Assembly (NCBI GenBank): GCA_942492375.1
Contig: CALOEL010000017.1
Coordinates: 186,001 to 250,000 of the forward strand
Reading direction: 5' to 3'
Source: JAHEAO01 sp942492375
GTDB taxonomy: Bacteria > Pseudomonadota > Alphaproteobacteria > Rhodobacterales > Rhodobacteraceae
DNA: 64,000 bases
This document shows positions 51,217 to 59,334 of this stretch, one piece after another. The notes beneath the pieces are model-generated. The model saw nothing but the letters and a program-made list of their open reading frames with translations. It made no database searches and had not been told where the DNA came from. How positions within the stretch are numbered: position 1 is the stretch's first letter; the number at the start of each line of letters is the position of its first letter. Position numbers and translations under genes: made by a program.

Positions 51217-52230
51217 ATGACGGACCGCCCCTTCACCTCGCTCGCCGATTTCCAGGCCTGCCTGACGACGCAACCCGGGCCGGACCCGAAGGCGATCGTC
51301 GCGGCAGAAGAGCGGAACACCCAGCTGACAAAGCCGCCGGCGGCGCTCGGCCGGCTCGAGGAGATCGCGATCTGGTATGCCGGCTGGCGCGGCAGCGGGC
51401 GTCCGAGCCTCGACCATCCGCAGGTCATCGTCTTCGCCGGAAACCACGGCGTCACCGCGCGCGGCGTTTCGTCCTTTCCCGCCGAAGTGACCGTGCAGAT
51501 GGTCGCGAACTTCCGCGCCGGCGGTGCCGCGATCAACCAGCTTGCGCGGGCCTTCGGCGCGCGGATGGATGTCCATGCGATCGACCTCGACCGCCCGACG
51601 GCCGATTTCACCCGAGGGCCGGCGATGACCGAGCCCGAATTGCTGGACGCCCTGACGATCGGCTGGAACGCCGTCGATGCGGAAGCGGATCTGCTGGTGA
51701 CCGGCGAAATGGGGATCGGCAACACCACCTCGGCCTCGGCGGTCGCCGCCGCGCTCTTTGGCGGCGATCCCGCCGACTGGACCGGTCGGGGCACCGGGGT
51801 CGACGACGAAGGCCTGGCGTTGAAGACGCAGGTCGTGGCAGAGGGTCTGGCCCGCAACCCGGCGCGCGATCCTCTGATGGTTCTGCAAAACCTCGGAGGC
51901 CGTGAACTGGCCGCGATGGCAGGCGCCATCGCGCGGGCGAGGTCAGAACGGATACCGGTGATCCTCGACGGTTTCATCTGCACCGCCGCCGCGGCGACAC
52001 TGGCGGCGGCGCAGCCGGGTGCGCTGGACCATTGCCTGGCGGGGCATGTCTCGGCGGAAGCGGCGCATGGCAGGATGCTGGACCGGCTTGGCCTGGTGCC
52101 GCTTCTCGATCTCGGGATGCGACTGGGCGAAGGCTCCGGCGCGGCCTTGGCCATCGGCATCCTCAAGGGCGCCATCGCCTGCCATTCCGGCATGGCGACC
52201 TTCGCCGAAGCGGGCGTTTCGGACGGCTAG
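51217..52230 (+). CDS. cobT: nicotinate-nucleotide-dimethylbenzimidazole phosphoribosyltransferase
   Basis: 337 residues. KPPAALGRLEEIAIWYAG, VIVFAGNHGVTARGVSSFPAEVT, TGEMGIGNTTSASAVAAAL, FICTAAAATLAAAQPGALDHCLAGHVSAE and LDLGMRLGEGSGAALAIGILKGAIACHSGMATF mark the family. It activates dimethylbenzimidazole to alpha-ribazole phosphate for CobS. Its position opposite cobS over an 81-base gap suggests shared control; no cobalamin riboswitch was found there. The product is needed for the adenosylcobalamin cofactor of methylmalonyl-CoA mutase. Confidence 0.95.
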   Translation: MTDRPFTSLADFQACLTTQPGPDPKAIVAAEERNTQLTKPPAALGRLEEIAIWYAGWRGSGRPSLDHPQVIVFAGNHGVTARGVSSFPAEVTVQMVANFRAGGAAINQLARAFGARMDVHAIDLDRPTADFTRGPAMTEPELLDALTIGWNAVDAEADLLVTGEMGIGNTTSASAVAAALFGGDPADWTGRGTGVDDEGLALKTQVVAEGLARNPARDPLMVLQNLGGRELAAMAGAIARARSERIPVILDGFICTAAAATLAAAQPGALDHCLAGHVSAEAAHGRMLDRLGLVPLLDLGMRLGEGSGAALAIGILKGAIACHSGMATFAEAGVSDG

Positions 52231-52231
52231 C

Positions 52232-54151
52232 TCATTTCCGCTTTCGCGCCGGCCGCCCCTCGGCTCCGGATTTCTTCACGTCCTCAAGCTGGGCCAGAAG
52301 CTCGGTTTCAAGCTCCTTGTCGAGTTCGCGGGACTTTTCGAGGTAAGCCTGATTGTCCGAGATCGCGACTTTCGGATCCCACAACGCGGCCAGCTGGCGC
52401 AGGGCGGCGCGATCCATGTGAAAGAACGTCTCTTCGGCCGTCGCCGCCTCGTAATCGGTGAGGCCGAGATTTTCCAGCACGTAGCGTCCCGCGCGCAAGG
52501 AACTGTCGAACATTTCTCGGACGATGTCGTTCGCGCCGGCGGCGTAGAGCTGGAACACATGCAGACGGTCGAAGGCGCGGGCCACGATGTGCAGGTCCGG
52601 CCGGGTGCGCCGGGCATAGGCCACAAGGGTTACAGCCGCGTCGCGATCGTCAAGCGCCACGACCAGAACCTTGGCTTCATTGAGTCCTGCCGCATGCAGC
52701 AGTTCCGGCCGGGTCGGGTCGCCGAAGTAACCCTTGAAGCCGAATTTCCGCATCAACTGGATTGTCTTGAGGTCGTGATCCACCACGGTCGTCGGAAAGC
52801 CGGACATCTGCACCAGCCGGTTCACGACCTGACCGAAACGCCCGATCCCGGCGATGATGACCGGCCCCTGTTCGTCGATCTCGTCATCCGGCGCGGTCTC
52901 TCCCAGATCGGTCATGCGGCGCGACAGATGCTCATAAGCGATGAAGAACAGCGGCGTCAGCAGCATCGTCATCGCGATGACCACCAGCAGCGTCTCTCCC
53001 AGGCCGACCGGCAGGACGTCCTGCTGGACCGAGAACGAGACCAGCACGAAACCGAATTCGCCGGCCTGGGCCAGTCCAAGAGTGAACAGCCACTGGTTTC
53101 GGGATTTCAGACGGAAGATCAGGCCCAGCACGAAGAGTATGACACCCTTGAGCAGCATGATCGAAAGCGCGAGTCCGAAGATCGTGCCGGGCTGATCGAA
53201 GATGACGTTGAAATTGACGCCGGCGCCGACGGTGATGAAGAACAGGCCAAGCAAAAGCCCCTTGAAGGGTTCCAGATCGCTTTCAAGTTCGTGGCGGAAT
53301 TCCGAGTTCGCCAGGACGACGCCGGCCAGGAAGGTGCCAAGCGCCGCCGACAGGCCGACGAGGCTCATCAGGAAGGCGATGGAAACGACGATCAACAGGG
53401 CGAAGGCGGTGTGCAGCTCCCGCAGCCGGGCCGCGTTGATGAAGCGGAAGACCGGCGGAAAGGCGTAGAGCCCCATAATGATCACCAGACCGACCGCTCC
53501 GAGCGTGACCAAAGCCGCGCCCCAGCCCGGCAGGTCCGCGATGAAGCTGACCGCCGCGCTGTGCATTCCCTCGGCGGTCGGGCCGACCGCATCGCCGACG
53601 GATTCGTGAGTTTCAGCCTCGGGCTTGAAGGCAGGTAGGGTGAAAGCCAGCAGGGGCAGGGCGATCAGCATCGGAATGACCGCGATATCCTGGGTCAGCA
53701 GCACCGAAAAGGCCGCCCGCCCGCCCGAGGTCTGCATCAGCTTCTTTTCCGACAAGGTCTGCAGCACGATCGCGGTCGAGGACAATGCGAAGATCATGCC
53801 GATCGCCAGCCCCTGGTTCCATGGCAGGCCGAAGGCCATCGCCCCGCCCATGACGGCCAGCATGGTGCCGATCACCTGCGCGCCGCCCAGCCCCAACAGC
53901 CGGTGCCGCATGTCCCAAAGCGCCCGCGGTTCAAGTTCCAGGCCGATCAGGAACAGCATCATCACGACGCCGAACTCGGCAAAATCCCTCAGGTCCTCGC
54001 TTTCGGCCCCGACCAGCCCAAGGATCGGACCGATGACGATTCCGGCGCTCAGATAGCCAAGCACCGAGCCCCATCCGAGACGCGCGGCGATCGGCACCGC
54101 GATGACCGCGGCGGCGAGGTAGATCGTGGACTGGAACAGAAATCCTTCCAA
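52232..54151 (-). CDS. CPA2 family cation:proton antiporter (KefB/KefC-like)
   Basis: 639 residues from a TTG at 54151 preceded by AAGGGAAG. About 12 membrane segments carry the Na/H exchanger fold (MMLFLIGLELEPRALWDM, FALSSTAIVLQTL, LGTFLAGVVLANSEFRHELESDLEPFKGLLLGLFFITVGAGV); then a TrkA-N Rossmann domain (GPVIIAGIGRFGQVVNRLVQMSGFPTTVVDHDLKTIQ, residues about 420-545). The order is that of glutathione-gated potassium efflux systems, but no ancillary KefF/G gene is adjacent. Potassium/proton exchange is inferred. Two bases from the convergent cobT stop. Confidence 0.9.
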   Translation of the reverse strand: MEGFLFQSTIYLAAAVIAVPIAARLGWGSVLGYLSAGIVIGPILGLVGAESEDLRDFAEFGVVMMLFLIGLELEPRALWDMRHRLLGLGGAQVIGTMLAVMGGAMAFGLPWNQGLAIGMIFALSSTAIVLQTLSEKKLMQTSGGRAAFSVLLTQDIAVIPMLIALPLLAFTLPAFKPEAETHESVGDAVGPTAEGMHSAAVSFIADLPGWGAALVTLGAVGLVIIMGLYAFPPVFRFINAARLRELHTAFALLIVVSIAFLMSLVGLSAALGTFLAGVVLANSEFRHELESDLEPFKGLLLGLFFITVGAGVNFNVIFDQPGTIFGLALSIMLLKGVILFVLGLIFRLKSRNQWLFTLGLAQAGEFGFVLVSFSVQQDVLPVGLGETLLVVIAMTMLLTPLFFIAYEHLSRRMTDLGETAPDDEIDEQGPVIIAGIGRFGQVVNRLVQMSGFPTTVVDHDLKTIQLMRKFGFKGYFGDPTRPELLHAAGLNEAKVLVVALDDRDAAVTLVAYARRTRPDLHIVARAFDRLHVFQLYAAGANDIVREMFDSSLRAGRYVLENLGLTDYEAATAEETFFHMDRAALRQLAALWDPKVAISDNQAYLEKSRELDKELETELLAQLEDVKKSGAEGRPARKRK

Positions 54152-54161
54152 TGGCTTCCCT

Positions 54162-54635
54162 TCAGGTTGGCAAAGGCGCGTCGCGCTTAAGCTGGTCCAT
54201 CACGATCTGGCTTTGCACCCGCGCCACGGCCGGATGCGGCAGCAAGACCTGATGAATCAACAGGTTCAAGGCGGCAAGGTCTTCGCAGAAGACACGCAAC
54301 AGATAATCCGCTTCGCCGGTCAATGTCCACGCGCTGATGATCTCGGGCCGCAATTCGACCGTGCGGGCGAAGGTCTTTACCTGTTCGGGATCCTGCGTCG
54401 CCATCTGCACCTGCACGAAGGCCTGCACCGACAGCCCCAGCAGCGCGGCATTCAGGCGGGCGGCATAGCCTTCGATCAAGCCCTCCGCCTCCAGCCGTTG
54501 ACGCCGGCGGCCGGCCTGACTGGCGGAAAGACCCAGCATATCGCCAAGCTCCTGGCTCGTGAGATGGGCGTTTTGCTGCAACTCCGCCAGGAGCCGCGTA
54601 TCGGTTTCATCGAGTCTGACGCGCTGAATGTGCAT
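54162..54635 (-). CDS. Lrp/AsnC family transcriptional regulator
   Basis: 157 residues: AsnC-type helix-turn-helix (DETDTRLLAELQQNAHLTSQELGDMLGLSASQAGRRRQRLEAEGLI) and an RAM-type effector domain (AFVQVQMATQDPEQVKTFARTVELRPEIISAWTLTGEADYLLRVFCEDLAALNLLIHQVLLPHPAVARVQSQIV). The gene is divergent from hppD, and a GC-rich palindrome in between sits on the hppD -10 region, so hppD is a likely target, with an aromatic acid or amino acid as effector. The antiporter gene follows 11 bases downstream. Confidence 0.9.
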   Translation of the reverse strand: MHIQRVRLDETDTRLLAELQQNAHLTSQELGDMLGLSASQAGRRRQRLEAEGLIEGYAARLNAALLGLSVQAFVQVQMATQDPEQVKTFARTVELRPEIISAWTLTGEADYLLRVFCEDLAALNLLIHQVLLPHPAVARVQSQIVMDQLKRDAPLPT

Positions 54636-54718
54636 GTTTCCCTATCCTAATGCGAAATCCAAGCAAACTGAAAGCCCGATCACGGCCCGAATGCGCGAAA
54701 TGAGACATCGATACGCGT

Positions 54719-54738
54719 TATAATGCGCGCAACGCGCA
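54719..54738 (+). promoter_or_regulatory. -10 box and palindrome in the hppD promoter
   Basis: TATAAT (54719-54724) is a perfect -10; no convincing -35 lies 16-18 bases before it, as expected for an activated promoter. TGCGCG-CAA-CGCGCA (54724-54738) is a perfect inverted repeat that begins on the last base of the -10. It is a plausible site for the AsnC-type regulator encoded next door. Confidence 0.5.
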
Positions 54739-54755
54739 AACAGGAGTTATCAACG

Positions 54756-55850
54756 ATGGGTCCATTCCCTCACGACGCCCCCAAGGCAACTATCAGCGAA
54801 GAAAATCCCGCCGGCACCGACGGTTTCGAATTCGTCGAATTCGCGCATGAGGATCCGGAGGTGCTGCGCGATCTCTTCACCCGGATGGGCTACGAACATA
54901 CCGCGACCCACAAGGCCAAGGCCGTCGAGCTTTGGCAGCAGGGCGACATCACCTATGTCCTGAACGCCGAGCCCGGCAGTTTCGCCGCGCGGTTCGTGGC
55001 GGAACACGGCCCCTGCGCATCCTCGATGGCCTGGCGCGTGGTAGATGCCGAACATGCGTTCAAGCATGCCGTATCCAAGGGCGCGACGCCCTATGAGGGC
55101 GATGACAAGGTGATGAACGTACCGGCCATCGTCGGTATCGGCGGCAGCCTGATCTACTTCATCGACAAGTATTACGAGGCCAATCCCTATAACGAGGAAT
55201 TCGACTGGGTGTCGAAGGCGCATCCCGAAGGCGTCGGCTTCTACTACCTCGATCACCTGACCCACAACGTCCACAAGGGCAACATGGATGTCTGGTTCGA
55301 CTTCTACGGCAAGATCTTCAACTTCAAGGAAATCCGCTTCTTCGATATCGAAGGCAAGTTCACCGGCCTGCTGAGCCGCGCGCTTACCTCGCCCTGCGGG
55401 CGCATCCGCATCCCGATCAACGAGGATCGCGGCGAGAAGGGGCAGATCGTCGAATACCTCAAGCGCTACAAGGGCGAGGGCATCCAGCATATCGCCGTCG
55501 GCGCCAAGGACATCTACAGCGCGGTCGACGAGATCGCCGAGCGTGGCCTGAAATTCATGCCCGCACCGCCGGACACCTATTACGAGATGAGCCGCGAGCG
55601 TGTGGTCGACCATGACGAACCGCTCGACCGGATGAAGAAGCACGGCATCCTGATCGACGGCGAAGGCGTCGTCGACGGCGGCGAGACGCGGATCCTGCTG
55701 CAGATCTTCTCGAAGACCGTGATCGGGCCGATCTTCTTCGAGTTCATCCAGCGCAAGGGGGATGACGGCTTCGGCGAGGGGAATTTCCGCGCGCTGTTCG
55801 AATCCATCGAACAGGACCAGATCGACCGCGGGGTTCTGGAAGAGACCTGA
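54756..55850 (+). CDS. hppD: 4-hydroxyphenylpyruvate dioxygenase
   Basis: 364 residues from ATG 54756 behind AGGAGTTATCAACG. Two VOC halves: N-terminal DGFEFVEFAHEDPEVLRDLFTRMGYE and C-terminal YLDHLTHNVHKGNMDVWFDFYGKIFNFKEIRFFDIEGKFTGLLSRAL. Iron ligands are expected in LDHLTHNV, GEGIQHIAVG and FFEFIQRKGDDGFGEGNFRALFE. It turns 4-hydroxyphenylpyruvate into homogentisate in tyrosine breakdown. It is transcribed away from the AsnC-type gene, which probably controls it. The later genes of the pathway are not in this window. Confidence 0.96.
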   Translation: MGPFPHDAPKATISEENPAGTDGFEFVEFAHEDPEVLRDLFTRMGYEHTATHKAKAVELWQQGDITYVLNAEPGSFAARFVAEHGPCASSMAWRVVDAEHAFKHAVSKGATPYEGDDKVMNVPAIVGIGGSLIYFIDKYYEANPYNEEFDWVSKAHPEGVGFYYLDHLTHNVHKGNMDVWFDFYGKIFNFKEIRFFDIEGKFTGLLSRALTSPCGRIRIPINEDRGEKGQIVEYLKRYKGEGIQHIAVGAKDIYSAVDEIAERGLKFMPAPPDTYYEMSRERVVDHDEPLDRMKKHGILIDGEGVVDGGETRILLQIFSKTVIGPIFFEFIQRKGDDGFGEGNFRALFESIEQDQIDRGVLEET

Positions 55851-55868
55851 CCGGGCCGCCGGTCAGCG

Positions 55869-55917
55869 CCGCCGGAGGGGGGAGGCGGTCTTTTGCCGAA
55901 GACCGTTCCTCCGGCGG
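55869..55917. terminator. long hairpin between hppD and the PilP-like gene
   Basis: CCGCCGGAGG (55869-55878) pairs with CCTCCGGCGG (55908-55917), and inside it CGGTCTT (55886-55892) with AAGACCG (55899-55905). It lies between two convergent stops and may end transcription from both sides, though the T run is missing on the plus side. Confidence 0.5.
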
Positions 55918-55943
55918 GGAAATCACCGGTCCGCCAGCGGAAC

Positions 55944-58448
55944 TCAGCCTTTCGGCATTGCCAGGGTCATCCTGCGCCCGTTCTTGACGTAGAGCAGTTC
56001 GCTGGATCCGATCGCCGCGACCTGACCGCCATCGATACGGTCGCCGACCTTCACCTTCACATATTTGCCGCTCGACAGCCGGATCAGCGCGCGCCGGTTC
56101 GACGACGAGCCGTAGACACCGATCAGGTTGATCTTGCCGAGGTCGATCGCATTCTTCACCGTCGCCTGTCTGGCGACATTCGACGGGCTGGCGGCGGGCG
56201 GCAATCTGGGCGCGGCGATGGCGGCCTGGGTCACCACCGCGGCTTCCTCTGCCGGCGCGGCGGCAGACACCTGCGCTTCGGCAGAGGCCTGCGCTTCGGC
56301 GACCGCCTTTTCGACGATCTGACGGAAGTCGCTGGGCCGCGCCGCCGGCGATGGCGAAACCAGCACCGCGAATTCGCTGGGCGGGGTCCGGGTGACGGTG
56401 TCGTTGTCCTGGGCGGATGCGGGGCGCGCCGCTGGCCGGATCGCGGCGAGTTGCACCAGCGTGCGTCCGCCAAGCCGCGATTTCTCGTTCGCTTCGATCA
56501 GCCCGCCCGGGCGCGATTTCGGACGGAACCCGGCAAGCGTGGCGGCGGCAGGTTCGGCCTGATTTGCGGCTTGTCCGGGTCTCGGCTGCGGGACCGTCGC
56601 GGGGCTGCCTGCAATCACCAGGATACCATCCGGCGTCAGCGCGCCTTCCGGGACCGCCCTGACCAATCCGTTGTCGTCCAGGTCGAAGCGGGTTCCCAGC
56701 GGCGTGGGGGATTGGATGGCATCCAGGGCGTTGTCCGACAAGGCGGCCTGGCTTGACGGCAGCGCGACCGCGTCATGGCCGACGATGACCGGATCGATGG
56801 AGGCGACATAGAGATCGTCGATCAGATCCGTCCCGGCGCCGGTCGGGACCGTAGGATCAAGCGGCCAGATCCCGGTTCGCGCATGGAACGCAGCCGCTTC
56901 GTCTGGCGTCACAGGTCCGGCCGGGGCGGCGGCCTGTTCCGGTTCGGGATCCGGCGCGGGGGCTGCCATGTCGGGCTGTTCGATCACCGCTGCGGGAGCC
57001 GTTGCGACGACAACCGGTTCTGCCGGCCGGAGGAACCGGGACAGAGCGGAATCCTCGCCGAGGATCAGGTTCGAAATCAGGGCGGCCGCCGCCAAAGCCA
57101 GGATAAGCGCCACGGTCAGGACCAGACCCAGATACCGGGGCTTTCCACCGGCCACCGCTGACTTGCGGGCGCCGAAAACGGTCAGTTCCTCGGTACGGGC
57201 CCATTCGGGCGGTTCTTTTCGTGGCAGCAGCGGTTTTGGCACGGCCGGCGCAGTCAGGGCCTTCTGCGGCGGGGGTGATTTCTTCAAAGCTGGCGCCTTC
57301 GCGGGTTTCGTGTCCCGTTCATCCCCTGCGATCTGCGGTGCGATCACCGACAGGTGCGTGACCTCGGCATTGCCGTTCGCATTGCCCAGCCGGGGCAAGT
57401 CTTCTGCGGGCTCGTGGCCATTCCGGTCGGCGTGGATCGCGATCCTGGCCACGACCTTTTCAAGCCGCAGCGGCGCGGTTTCCTGCAATTGCGGGACGCT
57501 GGTCGACCTGCTGGTCGAGAATGCGAAATCGGTCTGGGCCTGGTCCTTTGGCGCTGGGCTGTCGCTGACTTCGGCCGGTTCGGGTCCGTTCGACGGCATT
57601 GCGGCTTTCGCGGTCTCCGGCGGTCGTTCGGCTTTAGCGATCTCTGACGACTGTTCGGCTTCCGCGAATTCCGGCAACTCTGCAGTTTCCTCGCTCTTCG
57701 AGAGCTTTTCGGTTTTCGTGGGTTCTGACGGCTCTGCGGGTTCCTCGGAGTTCGACGCCCTGCTTGTCTCGAAAATCTTCGAAAGCTCCGCCGCGCTGTC
57801 CGGGATGCCAGCGGAGTCGGATCCCTCATCGAGCAGTTCGCGCAGCGTCGCCTCTGGTTCGGGCTGGTCTGCGGATTGCGCCGGCTTGGCGGCACTGGCC
57901 GATGCGAGTTCGGCCACCGACGCGTCGTCGCGCTCTACGGTTTCGCCGTTCGTCAGAATTCCCTTGGCCCGTCGCGTGGTGCCGAACCACGGCTCTCCGT
58001 CGAAATCGCCGTCTTCGGGCTTGGCCACGAATGCGACCGGATTGAACTTGTGCTCGGCGGCGAATTCCTCTGCCTCGCGGAGCGTTTCGGCGGCGACAAC
58101 CGCGACCTTGGTCATGTTTTCGCCCGCATCGCTCCAGTCGAAAACGAGATCGTCGAGGGTATAGGGCGTCGTGCCATCGAGCGCCGCGCGGATCGCGACG
58201 CGGCGGGCGCCGGGGGTGTCGCCGGGCGCCTCGACATCACGGAAAAGGATCTGCGAATTCGGAATGATCAGCTTGGTGGCGAATTGCCCGCCTGCCAGCT
58301 CTGCCGCGGTCTGGCGCAGGTGGCCGAGCTTCTCGGTGAAATCGTCGTCGTCAAGTGAAACCTCGCCCAATCGCCGCCAGCCGCCCTTGGCCCGATGAAA
58401 CAGGCCAATCCGGTCAAAACTGAGATCCAGAGCAAAGTTTGGTTTCAT
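55944..58448 (-). CDS. single-pass membrane protein with PilM/GspL-like N-terminus and PilP-like C-terminus
   Basis: 834 residues. Residues 1-125 (MKPNFALDLSFDRIGLFHRA, AELAGGQFATKLIIPNSQILFRDVEAPG, AALDGTTPYTLDDLVFDWSD) recall the actin-like assembly domain of PilM/GspL. A long acidic stretch with repeated E/P/K/T words (SEPTKTEKLSKSEETAELPE) follows. One membrane helix lies near residues 440-460 (LGLVLTVALILALAAAALI). The periplasmic part has low-complexity alanine/glutamate runs and ends with LIGVYGSSSNRRALIRLSSG, KVGDRIDGGQVAAIGSSELLYVKNGRRMTLAMP, like the PilP/GspC HR domain. No other pilus or secretion gene is near. Function unknown. Confidence 0.82.
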   Translation of the reverse strand: MKPNFALDLSFDRIGLFHRAKGGWRRLGEVSLDDDDFTEKLGHLRQTAAELAGGQFATKLIIPNSQILFRDVEAPGDTPGARRVAIRAALDGTTPYTLDDLVFDWSDAGENMTKVAVVAAETLREAEEFAAEHKFNPVAFVAKPEDGDFDGEPWFGTTRRAKGILTNGETVERDDASVAELASASAAKPAQSADQPEPEATLRELLDEGSDSAGIPDSAAELSKIFETSRASNSEEPAEPSEPTKTEKLSKSEETAELPEFAEAEQSSEIAKAERPPETAKAAMPSNGPEPAEVSDSPAPKDQAQTDFAFSTSRSTSVPQLQETAPLRLEKVVARIAIHADRNGHEPAEDLPRLGNANGNAEVTHLSVIAPQIAGDERDTKPAKAPALKKSPPPQKALTAPAVPKPLLPRKEPPEWARTEELTVFGARKSAVAGGKPRYLGLVLTVALILALAAAALISNLILGEDSALSRFLRPAEPVVVATAPAAVIEQPDMAAPAPDPEPEQAAAPAGPVTPDEAAAFHARTGIWPLDPTVPTGAGTDLIDDLYVASIDPVIVGHDAVALPSSQAALSDNALDAIQSPTPLGTRFDLDDNGLVRAVPEGALTPDGILVIAGSPATVPQPRPGQAANQAEPAAATLAGFRPKSRPGGLIEANEKSRLGGRTLVQLAAIRPAARPASAQDNDTVTRTPPSEFAVLVSPSPAARPSDFRQIVEKAVAEAQASAEAQVSAAAPAEEAAVVTQAAIAAPRLPPAASPSNVARQATVKNAIDLGKINLIGVYGSSSNRRALIRLSSGKYVKVKVGDRIDGGQVAAIGSSELLYVKNGRRMTLAMPKG

Positions 58449-58609
58449 GCCTGAGGTCTAACATATTCTCGGCTGTTGGCGGACTTCGGCCCGCGATTGG
58501 CAATAACCTATAGCAGCTTTCCGCCTAAGGAAAGTCGAAGCGGCATGCCGAGACTTGTTGATCTGCGCGAAAAAAGCGACGCTCGGCAAAGACTTGCCGA
58601 GGTATCACC

Positions 58610-59296
58610 ATGCGAATCCTGAAAACTGCAGCCATTATCTTTTTCCTGTCGCCATGCGTTGCGCCGGCCTGGGCCGAAGGCCGGTTGACGGTCATCGGCG
58701 AAGGCAGCATCGAGACGCAGCCCGATATGGCGACGATCAGCCTTGGTGTCACCACCGAGGCCGAGACCGCGGCCGAAGCGCTGAGCGCGAACAACGAGAT
58801 GACCGCATCGGTGCTTGAAACCGTCTCTGCCGCCCAAGTGGAACCGCGAGACATTCAGACGAGCGGACTGTCGCTTTCGCCCAACTGGTCGCAGGACCGC
58901 GATGGCGAGGCGTCGAGGATCGTCGGCTTCGTCGCCAGCAATCAGATCACCGTGCGGGTGCGCGACCTCGAAGCCCTTGGCGGCATTCTCGACGATGTCG
59001 TGAGCGGCGGGGCCAACACGTTCAACGGCCTGACCTTCGGTCTGCAAGAGCCGGGCCCGGCGCGGGACGAGGCCCGGAAGGAAGCCGTTGCGGACGCGCA
59101 GCGCAAGGCCCAGCTCTATGCCGAGGCGGCGGGGGTCACGCTGGGGCCGATCGTGGAGCTTTCGGAAGTTACCGGCGACCAGCCGCAGCCGATGTACCGG
59201 AGCAACGGGGCGATGATGGAATCCGCGGTGCCGATCGCCCAGGGCGAGATTTCGATCGAGGCCTCCGTCACCGTGGTGTTCGAGATCGCGGAATAG
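58610..59296 (+). CDS. SIMPL domain periplasmic protein (DUF541)
   Basis: 228 residues with signal peptide MRILKTAAIIFFLSPCVAPAWA. The mature part begins GRLTVIGEGSIETQPDMATISLGVTTEAETAAEALSANNEM and contains NQITVRVRDLEALGGILDDVVSGGANTFNGLTFGL and ARKEAVADAQRKAQLYAEAAGVTLGPIVELSE, the standard SIMPL (DUF541) sequence. These proteins form periplasmic rings or assemblies with poorly known function, some linked to oxidative stress. Single gene; a hairpin follows the stop. Confidence 0.9.
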   Translation: MRILKTAAIIFFLSPCVAPAWAEGRLTVIGEGSIETQPDMATISLGVTTEAETAAEALSANNEMTASVLETVSAAQVEPRDIQTSGLSLSPNWSQDRDGEASRIVGFVASNQITVRVRDLEALGGILDDVVSGGANTFNGLTFGLQEPGPARDEARKEAVADAQRKAQLYAEAAGVTLGPIVELSEVTGDQPQPMYRSNGAMMESAVPIAQGEISIEASVTVVFEIAE

Positions 59297-59299
59297 GGA

Positions 59300-59321
59300 C
59301 AGAGGGCCTTCCGGCCCTCTG
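59300..59321. terminator. hairpin between the SIMPL gene and metY
   Basis: CAGAGGGCC (59300-59308), loop TTCC, GGCCCTCTG (59313-59321): a perfect nine-base GC-rich stem four bases after the SIMPL stop and 14 bases before the metY stop on the other strand. There is no clear T run, so activity as terminator is plausible and not certain. Confidence 0.5.
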
Positions 59322-59334
59322 CCATGGGTTCGTA

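Noticed and set aside
52019..53638. Plus-strand reading frame of 539 codons opposite the Kef-type gene
   Set aside because: It starts inside cobT and runs antisense to clear membrane-protein code; composition is not protein-like.
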